Assembly (NCBI RefSeq): GCF_014652095.1
Contig: NZ_BMYD01000004.1
Coordinates: 248,001-312,000, forward strand
Direction of reading: 5' to 3'
DNA from: Cognatilysobacter bugurensis
GTDB taxonomy: Bacteria > Pseudomonadota > Gammaproteobacteria > Xanthomonadales > Xanthomonadaceae
Length of the DNA: 64,000 nucleotides
Shown here: positions 44,369 through 53,011 of the stretch, in pieces
Position numbering within the stretch: the first letter of the stretch is position 1
How the letters are laid out: each line of letters begins with the position of its first letter
The notes under the pieces: generated by a model
The model's database searches: none
The model's input: the letters and a program-made list of their open reading frames with translations, nothing else
Told to the model about the DNA's origin: nothing
Program-made: the position numbers and the translations under genes

Positions 44369-44860
44369 TCAGGGCTCACCCTTGGCAGCCCGGTGGCCAT
44401 AGCTGAGCACTCGGGTGAGCTGCCAGCGTCCCTCGTGCTGCCGCCACACCATCACAAAATCCGCGAGGCCGTCGCAGGTGTCGCCGTCGGCTTCGCAGAA
44501 GCGGTGGGTGCCTTGCGCGATCGCTCCGAAATCCCGGATGGGATAGACCTCGAGTGACCCCTCGACAAGCTCGCGCCGGTATTTTCCGCAGGCGTTGTCA
44601 CGGGTGCGCGCCAACATGTCGTCCCGGTTCCACGTGACTCCGCCGTTGTCGTGATAGAACTCGACGTCCTCGGCGAAGTACGCGGCGTGCCTGCTCAGTT
44701 CCGCCGGGTCGCTGCAGGCGTTGAACGAGTCGAAGACCGCCCGGTCCAGCCCGGCCACCAGGCTGGCGAGCTCTTCCGGTGAGCGCTCCGGCGGAGCCGC
44801 CGCGGCGACCCCGAGCGCGGCAAGCACGCTGAATCCTGCAAGTACAGCAAGTCTTTTCAC
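44369..44860 (-). CDS. Exported NTF2/SnoaL-like (DUF4440-type) protein
   Basis: A 163-residue protein with a signal peptide (VLAGFSVLAALGVAAAA). The mature part has the NTF2-like cone fold pattern: FDSFNACSDPAELSRHAAYFAEDVEFYHDNGG, then GTHRFCEADG, DFVMVWRQHEGRWQLTRVLSYGH. Proteins of this type often bind small ligands or act as hydratases; here the role is unknown. Two cysteine pairs may form disulfides. Confidence 0.8.
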   Translation of the reverse strand: MKRLAVLAGFSVLAALGVAAAAPPERSPEELASLVAGLDRAVFDSFNACSDPAELSRHAAYFAEDVEFYHDNGGVTWNRDDMLARTRDNACGKYRRELVEGSLEVYPIRDFGAIAQGTHRFCEADGDTCDGLADFVMVWRQHEGRWQLTRVLSYGHRAAKGEP

Positions 44861-45210
44861 TCGAGCCTCCGAAGTACTGCGTGCAAATCCGATGCCGATG
44901 GAGGCATCGAGTGCCGCGCAGCCGGATGCTGAGGTTGGTCGGCCGAGCGGTCAACCGGAAGATGCCTGACGTCTCCGCACGTAATGTCCGGGTTGAATCG
45001 ATAGCGGGCAGCGGCTGATCAGCGCCGGTGCACTGGCCGCTTCCAGTGGGGCCGGTCCTCGAGTGGCAGGCGCGGACACGATATCTCGTGCCCTACTGCG
45101 CGCTCCGGCGTGGAGCGCACGATGCAGCAACTACTGCGGCACGGCCAGCATGTTGCATGGATCGGCCGGCGTCTGAGCCCGGGTTCACCGGGCGGCCGTA
45201 CAATCGGGTG
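44861..45210. other. About 350 bp intergenic stretch
   Basis: Separates the minus-strand NTF2-like gene from the plus-strand acyl-CoA dehydrogenase gene and should hold both promoters. Open frame continues upstream of the dehydrogenase start, but with no family similarity. Confidence 0.4.
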
Positions 45211-46371
45211 ATGGATGAGTACTTGCCCGGGCCGCTGGCCCGCGTTGTCGAGCGGGCCGATCGGGTCGCAACCTCAACCATTGGTCCTGACGCGGAGCGC
45301 GTGGACCGTGAGGCGCTGTGGCCCGAGCACGGGCTGCGCGCACTTGCGGCGGAAGGCTTGGGCGGGTTGACGGTGCCGGCGCACCTCGGCGGGCTCGGCC
45401 ACGGCCTGCTCGGTCTGGCCGTCGTGACGGAAACCCTGGGCCGTGCGTGCGCATCCACGGCGATGTGCTACGGCATGCATTGCGTCGGCGCTGCGGTGAT
45501 CGCGGCCAAGGCCACGCCGCTGCATCAGGAACGCTACCTGCGGCCCATCGCGCGTGGCGAGCATCTCACCACGCTCGCGCTCTCCGAGTCGGGGACCGGC
45601 GCGCATTTCTTTCTACCGCAGACGCGGATGGACCGCGACGGCGACGCGTTCGTGCTGCAAGGGCAAAAACAGTTTGTCACCAACGGCGGGCACGCGGATT
45701 CGTACGTGGTGTCGACCTGCGCCGCAGAGGATGCGATCGGCGGCGAGTTCAGCTGTTTGGTCGTTGACAACGACACACCGGCGGTCCAGTGGGGCCAGCC
45801 ATGGCAGGGCCTGGGCATGCGCGGCAACTCATCGCGGTCGATGCTGTTGGACGGCGCGCACGTGCCCGCCGCGCATCTGCTCGGCGAAGAAGGCGACCAG
45901 GTCTGGTATGTGTTCGAGGTGGTCGCGCCGTATTTCCTCACCGCAATGGCCGGCACCTACCTCGGCGTGGCCGCGACGGCGCTGGAGCAGGTGATGCAGC
46001 ACATGCGCGAGCGTCGGCATGCGCATTCGGGCCAGACGCTCGCGGACGTCGACGTGCTGCAGCATCGGGTGGGCCAGCTGTGGATGAAGCTGGAAAAAAG
46101 CCGCCTGCTGCTTCGCCATGCCGCGCAACTCGGTGACATGGGTGCAGCCACGGCGTTGACCGCGATCCTTGCGTGCAAGGCCGACGCGGGCGAGACGGCC
46201 GTGGCGGTCACCAACGAGGCGATGACGCTCGGCGGCGGCATGGCCTACCGCGAGAACAGCACGCTGGCGCGCTGCCTGCGTGACGCGCGCGCGGCGCACG
46301 TGATGTCGCCCACCACCGACCTGCTGACCACCTGGACCGGGCGTAACGCGCTTGGTCTTGCGCTGTTCTGA
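45211..46371 (+). CDS. Acyl-CoA dehydrogenase
   Basis: FAD-dependent beta-oxidation-type enzyme of 386 aa. The family pattern is clear: EGLGGLTVPAHLGGLGHGLL, the flavin-binding ALSESGTGAHFFL, FVLQGQKQFVTNGGHADSYVV, GLGMRGNSSRSMLLDGAHVP, and a C-terminal domain with LGGGMAYRENSTLARCLRDARAAHVMSPTTD. The ATG at 45211 follows a GTG that could also start. Substrate chain length cannot be read. The stop is 5 bp before a hybrid kinase gene, an unusual neighbour. Confidence 0.9.
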   Translation: MDEYLPGPLARVVERADRVATSTIGPDAERVDREALWPEHGLRALAAEGLGGLTVPAHLGGLGHGLLGLAVVTETLGRACASTAMCYGMHCVGAAVIAAKATPLHQERYLRPIARGEHLTTLALSESGTGAHFFLPQTRMDRDGDAFVLQGQKQFVTNGGHADSYVVSTCAAEDAIGGEFSCLVVDNDTPAVQWGQPWQGLGMRGNSSRSMLLDGAHVPAAHLLGEEGDQVWYVFEVVAPYFLTAMAGTYLGVAATALEQVMQHMRERRHAHSGQTLADVDVLQHRVGQLWMKLEKSRLLLRHAAQLGDMGAATALTAILACKADAGETAVAVTNEAMTLGGGMAYRENSTLARCLRDARAAHVMSPTTDLLTTWTGRNALGLALF

Positions 46372-46376
46372 GCTCC

Positions 46377-48332
46377 ATGCGCGGCGTTCTGCACCTGCTC
46401 CGGGAATCACATGACGCGGCGGACGCCGACGCGCTCGAGCGTCGGCTGCTGGCGCACGGCTTTGACGTGCGCGTGTTCCAGTCCGCCGAGGCATTGGCGG
46501 AGGACCTGCGCGCCGCAGACAGCTGCGTGGTCTGCATCGCGCCCGATGTCGTGCAACCGCTTCCGCCGGCGCGTTGGCTCGCCCGCCATCTGCCGGGCTT
46601 GCGCTTTGTGTTCCTGCTGGATGCGGCCCAGGAGGTCGCGTTCCGGAAACAGGCGGCCTATGCCGCGCCGGCGGGTGGCCGCTGGACCGCGGTCAACGCC
46701 AACGCGGCCGATCTAGAAGCGCGCATCGACGACGAACTTGCGCGTTCGCGGCAGCAGCGCAAGCTGCAGTCCACGCTCACTCGCATGAAGCTGCAGTTGC
46801 CCGAGCCGCGGGTGCCTGACTCGGCCGAATACCGACGACTGGTTGCGTCGGACCGTTACCTCGCCAGCGTGCTGCGCCACGCGCACGACGCGATCGTCTC
46901 GGTGGATCGACGCGGCAACGTCATTTCATGGAACCGCGGCGCGGAGCAGCTGTTCGGGCTGACGCTCGAGCAGGCGCAACGCCGGCCATTCGTGGCGCTG
47001 TTCCGCCAGCCCGAGGCGGCGAAAAGCGCACTGGACGCGTGCCTGGGGGGCTCCTTCCGCACCACCGGGTTGGAGCTCGAGCATGCGGGCGTGATTCGCC
47101 ACGTCGACGGCAACTTCGGTCCGCTGCAGGACGAAGAGCAGCACATCGTCGGTGCGGTCGCGATCCTGCGCGACAACACCGAGCGCCACCATGCCGAAGA
47201 AGAGCTGCGCGCGAACTCGAAACAGAAGGACGAGTTCCTGGCCATGCTCGCGCACGAGTTGCGCAATCCGCTTGCACCGATCCGCAATGCGACGCAGATC
47301 CTGGGGATGCTGAGCCAACAGGATCCGCGCGCGCAGCAGGCGACGCAGATCATCGCGCGGCAGACCGATCACATGGCCGCGCTGATCGAGGACCTGCTCG
47401 ACGTCGCGCGCGTCACCCGCGGCGCGGTCGTGCTCAAGCGCGAGATCATTCCGCTCACGCAGATCGTGAACGACGCGGTCGAACAGGCCCGTTCGCTCAT
47501 CGAATCCAGGCGGCACCGGCTGTTCGTTTCGGATGCGTCCGACGCGCTGCAGGTTGCGGGTGATCGCAAGCGGCTGACCCAGGTGCTCGCAAACCTGCTC
47601 GTCAACGCCGCCAAGTACACGCCGGAGGGCGGCGAGGTGCGCGTCGAGTTGTCCGGCGACGAGCACCACGTGGTAATCGCGGTCAGCGATAACGGGGTCG
47701 GCATGGACGCAGCGCTGCGCGCGCGCGTGTTCGATCTCTTCGTGCAGGCCGAACGCACACCGGATCGCGCGGAAGGGGGGCTCGGCATCGGCCTGGCGCT
47801 CGTGCGCTCGCTGGTCGCGATGCACGGTGGCGCGGTGTCGGCGCACAGCGAAGGCCCGGGCAAGGGAAGTCGGTTCGAGGTGCGACTGCCGCGCGCGCGG
47901 CCGGCCGGCGAGCAATTCGCGACGGCGCCTTCCCGTGGGTTCGGTGCCCCGGCGCACCCGCTGCACCTTATGGTGGTGGACGACAGCGAGGATTCCGCCC
48001 AGACGCTTGGCATCCTGCTGCATGCGAGCGGCCACCACGTGGATGTCGAGACCGATCCGCGCAGTGCACTCGTGCGCGCACAGCGCGAACTGCCGGATGC
48101 ATTCATCCTCGATATCGGCATGCCGCATATCGACGGGTATGAGCTCGCACGACGCATCCGGTCGATCCCGTCGGGCAAGCGCCCGGTCCTGATCGCGCTG
48201 ACCGGCTACGGACACCAGTCCGATCGTGAGCGCGCGCAGAGCGCCGGATTCGACCATCACCTGGTCAAGCCGTTGGAGCCGGAAAAGCTGCTGCAGCTGC
48301 TCGACCTGGTGTCGATGGCGCACGTGGACTGA
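46377..48332 (+). CDS. Hybrid sensor histidine kinase
   Basis: Cytoplasmic hybrid kinase of 651 aa. Residues 1-130 resemble a receiver domain but lack the acidic pocket (LHLLRESHDAADADALERRL). A PAS domain follows (YLASVLRHAHDAIVSVDRRGNVISWN, about 160-280). The HisKA box is at about 290-300 (AMLAHELRNPLAPIRNA), then the ATPase domain (LANLLVNAAKYTPEGG, VSDNGVGMD, GGLGIGLALVRSLV) and a C-terminal receiver (VDDSEDSAQTLG, LDIGMPHIDGYELA, LTGYG, HHLVKP). It has no membrane helix, so the signal is internal. It starts 5 bp after the dehydrogenase stop, implying coupling. Confidence 0.93.
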   Translation: MRGVLHLLRESHDAADADALERRLLAHGFDVRVFQSAEALAEDLRAADSCVVCIAPDVVQPLPPARWLARHLPGLRFVFLLDAAQEVAFRKQAAYAAPAGGRWTAVNANAADLEARIDDELARSRQQRKLQSTLTRMKLQLPEPRVPDSAEYRRLVASDRYLASVLRHAHDAIVSVDRRGNVISWNRGAEQLFGLTLEQAQRRPFVALFRQPEAAKSALDACLGGSFRTTGLELEHAGVIRHVDGNFGPLQDEEQHIVGAVAILRDNTERHHAEEELRANSKQKDEFLAMLAHELRNPLAPIRNATQILGMLSQQDPRAQQATQIIARQTDHMAALIEDLLDVARVTRGAVVLKREIIPLTQIVNDAVEQARSLIESRRHRLFVSDASDALQVAGDRKRLTQVLANLLVNAAKYTPEGGEVRVELSGDEHHVVIAVSDNGVGMDAALRARVFDLFVQAERTPDRAEGGLGIGLALVRSLVAMHGGAVSAHSEGPGKGSRFEVRLPRARPAGEQFATAPSRGFGAPAHPLHLMVVDDSEDSAQTLGILLHASGHHVDVETDPRSALVRAQRELPDAFILDIGMPHIDGYELARRIRSIPSGKRPVLIALTGYGHQSDRERAQSAGFDHHLVKPLEPEKLLQLLDLVSMAHVD

Positions 48333-48369
48333 GCCAGCGCCTCGCGTCGCCTGCCACTAACCGGCCAGC

Positions 48370-48615
48370 CTAGGCGTGGCCGACACCCGGCCGGCGCAAC
48401 GGCGCCGATTGCGAGCCCAACGCCTCCCTGCAGCCTTCCGCTGCGTCCTCGGCCTCGGCCAGCATTTCCTCAAGTGTCGACTGATCACCGCTTGCAAGCG
48501 CGCCGCGGGCAAGGCCCAGTGCAATGCACACGCGGGAGACCTCATTGCGCAGCTGGTGCTCACGGCGCCAGCCCGCTTCGGAGAGATATCGATCCATCGA
48601 ACCGCCTGCTTCCAT
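48370..48615 (-). CDS. Small hypothetical helical protein
   Basis: An 81-residue protein, mostly helical, with an N-terminal charged stretch (MDRYLSEAGWRREHQLRNEVSRVC) and an acidic helix (TLEEMLAEAEDAAEGCREAL). AGGAG precedes the ATG at 48615 at good spacing. It is convergent with the hybrid kinase gene, 37 bp apart. The helical pattern would suit a dimerising accessory protein, but I recognise no family. Confidence 0.5.
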   Translation of the reverse strand: MEAGGSMDRYLSEAGWRREHQLRNEVSRVCIALGLARGALASGDQSTLEEMLAEAEDAAEGCREALGSQSAPLRRPGVGHA

Positions 48616-49109
48616 GGCGCGCTCCTGCGCTTTGGCGAGGACCGAGTGTCGCCGACCGGCTTCCGTTCGCCAAGTCTTGCCAGGTGAGGCTGGAACCGAG
48701 CCATCAGCGCGCGCGCCCATGTTCAGGCGGCTGCAAGCCCAAGCGCGCGCGTGACCAGGAAGGTCGCACGGACTGATCAAGGCCGATCAGCTTCGCGCCG
48801 TTGATGGCGTCTGCTTCTAGCCAGAAGCGGGCCTCGGCTGATCAACACCGGCAGGCTGGCCAGCGGCGAGCTGGCGGAAGAAATGACCTGCTTATGCCCG
48901 ATCGATCGGGCCCAGCGGCCAGTTCTTCGCGACTTCAAGGAGTTGATGCGCAAGCCGACGCGGGGCGAGGCTGCGTTCGAGCTCGGCGTCGCTGGCGCCA
49001 CGAGCGTTGTCCGACTGCGGTGATCGCCACGGCCCGCGCTCCGGACCGGCAGACGTTTCTGCAGCGCGCGGCGACGGCCGCAGCAGTCGCGCCGCTCGCA
49101 TTGGGCGCC
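48616..49109. other. About 490 bp without a recognisable gene
   Basis: Overlapping short frames on both strands, none with a convincing start or similarity. It lies between the small helical protein gene and the sigma-factor unit. Confidence 0.4.
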
Positions 49110-49883
49110 TCACAAGCGATCCTCGTCGACCAGCCGGTAGCCCCCCGGGACATCGCTGGACAGATATCCGCGCGCAAGCGGGACATTGAACCGAAACCGA
49201 TAGCGAATCTCGAGCCCGCCGGGGCCGCCATTTTCCATCGCGAGCGGAAGCCCATCGCGATCGGCCCACAGCACCATCCGGTTGCCGGATATATCGAGCG
49301 CCCAGCCATGGGCAACGCGACCGTCGATGGTTCGGGTGCTGTCCAGGCGCTGTGCTTGGCCTTTGAAGTTGCGAATCTGCGCGAGCCACTTGAGCGCCGC
49401 GTCGGGTCCGCCAGCGGCCTGCTCCAGTGGCATCGTCATCGCGTGCTTAGGCCCGTGCTGCAGCGTCAGCACCCGGCCGCGGACCGGATCAACGACCACG
49501 CTGAGCTCGGCTCCCACATCGGTTCGCAGCACGCCGCGCGCATCCACGACGGTGCGCGACCGCTGGATGACGCGGTCGCCGTGCCGCTGCTCCACCTGCA
49601 TCGACAATGTCCGAAAATCGCGAAGATGGGCTTGGACGTCGGCAAAGGCCGTGCCTTGCTCCGTCCAGAGCGGAAGCGCGAGAACGACGATCGCAAGCAC
49701 CGCGGCGCTCGCGGCTGCCAGCCAGTGGGCCCGCACCGGGCCGGGCCGCGACCGTGCGCTGTGCACGCGGGCCAGCAAGCGCTGCTGGGCCGCTTCGGTC
49801 GCGCCCAGCGGCGGCGCTGCGTCGGACGCGTCGACCCACGCGACGAGCCGACGGGACAACTCATGGCGAAATCCGGATCTCAT
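49110..49883 (-). CDS. Membrane-bound partner (probable anti-sigma factor) of the ECF sigma factor
   Basis: A 257-residue single-pass membrane protein. A short cytoplasmic N-terminus (residues 1-45, MRSGFRHELSRRLVAWVD...) precedes one helix (HWLAAASAAVLAIVVLALPLW). The periplasmic part of about 190 residues has beta-rich repeats of the type VLRTDVGAELSVVVDPVRGRVLTL and a final VPGGYRLVDEDRL, like LolA/outer-membrane-sensing domains. Its ATG overlaps the sigma-factor stop (ATGA), a usual sign of an anti-sigma factor. It lacks a zinc-finger (HxxxCxxC) motif, so sigma binding is inferred from position. Confidence 0.7.
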   Translation of the reverse strand: MRSGFRHELSRRLVAWVDASDAAPPLGATEAAQQRLLARVHSARSRPGPVRAHWLAAASAAVLAIVVLALPLWTEQGTAFADVQAHLRDFRTLSMQVEQRHGDRVIQRSRTVVDARGVLRTDVGAELSVVVDPVRGRVLTLQHGPKHAMTMPLEQAAGGPDAALKWLAQIRNFKGQAQRLDSTRTIDGRVAHGWALDISGNRMVLWADRDGLPLAMENGGPGGLEIRYRFRFNVPLARGYLSSDVPGGYRLVDEDRL

Positions 49884-50401
49884 GGCCTGGCCTCCTCCGC
49901 AAACTGACTCAACTGGGCCTCGAGCCGTCGCCGCGCACGATGCAGAACCACGCTTACGTTGTTCTCCGTCATCCGCAACGCTGCAGCGACCTCGGCCAAA
50001 TCGAAACCCTCCAGGTACCGGAGCGCGAAGCACTGCGCCTCGCGTCGGCTCAGCGCGCCCAACGCGGCCCTCAGCTGGGCCGCGCGCTGCGCTTCGATGC
50101 TGGCCTCTTCCGCGGACGGCGCCGACACCGGCGTCTGCGCCCTCCACGTGGGCAGCAGCCGCCACCAGCGCTGGCGCCGGCGCAATACGTCGATGGCAAG
50201 GCGTGTCGCTGCGGACGTCAAATAGGCGGGCCAGGACGCGATGCCGTCATGCCTGGACTCGAGCAGGCGCAGGAATACCTCCTGCTGAACGTCTTCGGCC
50301 TGCGCCTGATCGCCGAGCAGCCGATACGCAGTGCGAAACACCAGCGGACCGTGCACGCGGGCGAGTTCGGCCACGTCGGATGCGTCGGGCAACGGGGTCA
50401 C
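49880..50401 (-). CDS. ECF-type sigma factor
   Basis: RNA polymerase sigma factor of 173 aa. Region 2 reads GPLVFRTAYRLLGDQAQAEDVQQEVFLRLLE (core binding and -10 recognition). Region 4 reads LGALSRREAQCFALRYLEGFDLAEVAAALRMTENNVSVVLHRARRRL (-35 recognition HTH). The start is a GTG. It is translationally coupled to a membrane protein that probably restrains it. It is divergent from the serine hydrolase gene and shares with it a 153-bp region containing an inverted repeat. Confidence 0.92.
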   Translation of the reverse strand: MTPLPDASDVAELARVHGPLVFRTAYRLLGDQAQAEDVQQEVFLRLLESRHDGIASWPAYLTSAATRLAIDVLRRRQRWWRLLPTWRAQTPVSAPSAEEASIEAQRAAQLRAALGALSRREAQCFALRYLEGFDLAEVAAALRMTENNVSVVLHRARRRLEAQLSQFAEEARP

Positions 50402-50477
50402 GGGCTGAATCGATCGGACATGGCGATGAGGTCCCTTTTTAGCGCTCGCATATCCCTCTGACGAACCGGGGCGCGCT

Positions 50478-50505
50478 TTCTTACGCAGGCACCGGGTCGT
50501 AAGAA
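50478..50505. promoter_or_regulatory. Inverted repeat between divergent sigma-factor and serine-hydrolase genes
   Basis: TTCTTACG (50478-50485) and CGTAAGAA (50498-50505) are perfect inverted copies separated by 12 bp (a central CAGGCACCGGGT). It sits midway between the divergent starts. It is a good candidate operator or a hairpin in one of the leaders. Confidence 0.5.
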
Positions 50506-50554
50506 GCTCTGTGGTGGCGCGTCAACAAGGAGAACGACACGAGGAGATTGCCCC

Positions 50555-51799
50555 ATGCACCGCCCTGCTTCGACCTCACCCATCATCCGATCCACGGCCC
50601 GCCGGCGCTGCGTGACTTCATCGCACGTCGAACGGATCACCGCAACGCTGCTCGCGGCATGCCTGCTCGTGTCCACAGCGCCCGCCCTGTGCGGCGAGAC
50701 AAGCTCCCCCGCTGTGGTCGAGTCGCAGATCGATATCGAGCTCCAGCGCGCCATGGCCGCGACCGGTGCCAACGCGATTGCCATGGCCGTCGTGGAGGAT
50801 GGGCACGTCACTCATGTGGCCAGCCGAGGCCGTCGCAACGCTGCAGGGGATCCGCTGCTGACCGACACCGTCATGTACGGGGCGTCGCTGACCAAAGCGG
50901 CGTTTGCCTACATGGTGATGCAGCTCGTCGACGAAGAGCTGATCGAGCTCGATCGGCCGATTTCCGAGTATCTCGACCGCCCCCTCCCAGACTATCCGGA
51001 CGACCCCCGATACGGACCGTGGAGCAATCTCGCCGACGACCCGCGCTGGCGCTCGCTGACGCCGCGGATGCTGCTGAACCACAGCGCCGGCTTTGCGAAC
51101 TTCGCCTGGCTCGAGCCTGACGGGAAGCTGCGCATCCACTTCGAGCCCGGCAGCCGCTACGCGTATTCGGGCGAAGGCTACATCCTGCTGCAGTTCGTCC
51201 TCGAGCGCGGTCTAGGCCTGGACGTGGGTAAGGAAATGCAGCGTCGCGTCTTTGACCGCTTCGGGATGACGAACACCGGCATGACGTGGCGCCCGGATTT
51301 CGCCGACAACCTCGCCGACGGCTGGAGCATCGACGGCGCCCCCGAGCCGCATGACCCGCGCAGCAAGGTGCGTGCAGCGGGCTCCATGGACACGACGATC
51401 CAGGACATGGCCCGCTTCGCGGCTGGCTACATCCGCGGCGAGGGACTGACGCCCCAGGCGCACGCCGCGCTCTTCCGCGCGCCGCTGCCGATCGCCACCG
51501 ATCGACAGTTCCCCACGCTGCAATCCGAGCTGCCCGCTGCAAAGCGTTGCGAAAACTTGGCCTCTGGCTTGGGCGTGGAAGTATTCGACGGGCCGCAAGG
51601 CCCCGGGTTCATCCGGGGTGGGCACAACGAGATCACTGGCAACGTTTGGGTCTGCCTGCAACGCGGTCGCCGCTGCGTCGTCATCCTCTCCAACGATGTG
51701 CGGGCAGAGGCCGCATTCCCCCGTCTCGTCGAGTCTGTACTCGGTGAAACCGGTGCTCCGTGGCGCTGGAAGTACGGCGCCATGACGTTCTGGCGCTGA
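50555..51799 (+). CDS. Class-C beta-lactamase-like serine hydrolase
   Basis: Exported serine hydrolase (S12 family) of 414 aa. An arginine-rich start and hydrophobic segment (TLLAACLLVSTAPALC) suggest export. The catalytic SxxK is S111-LTK (GASLTKAAFA), the second box is YAYSGEGYILLQ, and the third is RGGHNEITGN in place of the usual HxG. Family members include esterases, peptidases and beta-lactamases, and substrate cannot be read. GAGGAG precedes the ATG. The divergent sigma factor suggests envelope-stress-linked expression. Confidence 0.85.
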   Translation: MHRPASTSPIIRSTARRRCVTSSHVERITATLLAACLLVSTAPALCGETSSPAVVESQIDIELQRAMAATGANAIAMAVVEDGHVTHVASRGRRNAAGDPLLTDTVMYGASLTKAAFAYMVMQLVDEELIELDRPISEYLDRPLPDYPDDPRYGPWSNLADDPRWRSLTPRMLLNHSAGFANFAWLEPDGKLRIHFEPGSRYAYSGEGYILLQFVLERGLGLDVGKEMQRRVFDRFGMTNTGMTWRPDFADNLADGWSIDGAPEPHDPRSKVRAAGSMDTTIQDMARFAAGYIRGEGLTPQAHAALFRAPLPIATDRQFPTLQSELPAAKRCENLASGLGVEVFDGPQGPGFIRGGHNEITGNVWVCLQRGRRCVVILSNDVRAEAAFPRLVESVLGETGAPWRWKYGAMTFWR

Positions 51800-52019
51800 C
51801 CACGAGCGGACGACATTGCTGGTGCAGAGATTGTCGCGCGGTCGGGCGAAATGGCCTCCATCCGGCGCGCGGGCTGATCGCGACGCGGGACGCGGGACGC
51901 GGCCGTCGGCGTGCCGGCCCCCTGCCGTTCGACACCGTGACAAACGAGCGTTCGGATCGACGGCCCCAGCTGGAACAATCGATTCGCCCGCCTTCCGGGC
52001 GTCAGCTGGATAGATCCGC

Positions 52020-52736
52020 ATGCAAGCCCTCCTGACCGCGCGACCGGCCGACTCGCGACTGCGCGCACTGGCCGAACTGGTTCTCGTCGTCGCGGCATTC
52101 GGAGCCGCGCTGTCGATGATGACCGTCGATCAGGCGGTCGGTGGCAGCGTGGCCGCTAAGCTGTTCGTGCTGGCCCGTATGGCCGCGCTCGTGCTGCTGT
52201 GCACCTGGCTGCTGCGTCGCAGCGGCGAGCGTTGGGCCGACGTGGGCCTGCGTCGGCCTCCTCGCTGGTGGTCGGTGCCGCTGGTGGTTACCGCCGGTTT
52301 CGTGGGGTTCGTCGCGATCGTGATGATTGCCAATCCACTGCTCGCGGCGCTCGGCTTGGATCCACCGCGACACACCGATGCTGCACTTCGCGGCGACCTG
52401 CTGGAGTACCTCTTCTGGGCCGGGCCTGTCACATGGGGCACGGCGGCATTCGGCGAGGAGCTGCTGCTGCGCGGCTTCATTCTCGACCGCATCGCCAAGC
52501 TGATCGGCTCGCCCCGCACGCCGGCAATGCTGGCCGCCGTCGTGCTGCAGGCCGCGCTGTTCGGATCACTCCATTTCCACCAAGGCCTCGGCGGTGTACT
52601 GGTCACCGGCTCGATCGGTGTGCTGATGGGACTGATGTGGCTGCTCGGCGGCCGAAACCTGTGGGCCTGCATCATCCTGCACGGCATCATCAATTCGATC
52701 TCCCACTACGAGAGCTATACCGCCGTGGCAGGTTGA
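52020..52736 (+). CDS. CPBP-family intramembrane metalloprotease
   Basis: A 238-residue membrane protein with about seven helices. It has the CPBP motifs EELLLRGFI (EExxxR), SLHFHQGLGG and LHGIINSI (HxxxN/D/S). The N-terminal part spans VLVVAAFGAALSMM and LARMAALVLLCTWLLR. Bacterial members are related to CAAX proteases and often give bacteriocin self-immunity. It is an intact counterpart to the frameshifted CPBP gene at 28.9 kb. Confidence 0.88.
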   Translation: MQALLTARPADSRLRALAELVLVVAAFGAALSMMTVDQAVGGSVAAKLFVLARMAALVLLCTWLLRRSGERWADVGLRRPPRWWSVPLVVTAGFVGFVAIVMIANPLLAALGLDPPRHTDAALRGDLLEYLFWAGPVTWGTAAFGEELLLRGFILDRIAKLIGSPRTPAMLAAVVLQAALFGSLHFHQGLGGVLVTGSIGVLMGLMWLLGGRNLWACIILHGIINSISHYESYTAVAG

Positions 52737-53011
52737 GATCGTCCGATCGATTGCCGACTGAGCCCGGCGCACGCTGCGGGCTTCTGGCTGCAGTGGCGCG
52801 GGCGCTGTTCCGGCACGGTGCAGGCTGACACTGCGAACCCAGGCGATGACGGATCGCGGACGTGAGCCCTCGGGCATCCGGCAACGCACGTGGGCGAAAG
52901 CCAGCCCCCCCCCGCTGGCCGACCCGGTGAAGCTCTCCGAGATCCCCATGCCCGCGATGGGTCGGATGCGGACCTACCAGTCGTGCTCGCTAGCGCAGAG
53001 AGCGCTGCCCA

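Noticed and set aside
46926-48323. 465-codon minus-strand frame opposite the hybrid kinase
   Set aside because: Mirror of the kinase gene in a GC-rich frame; no independent similarity.
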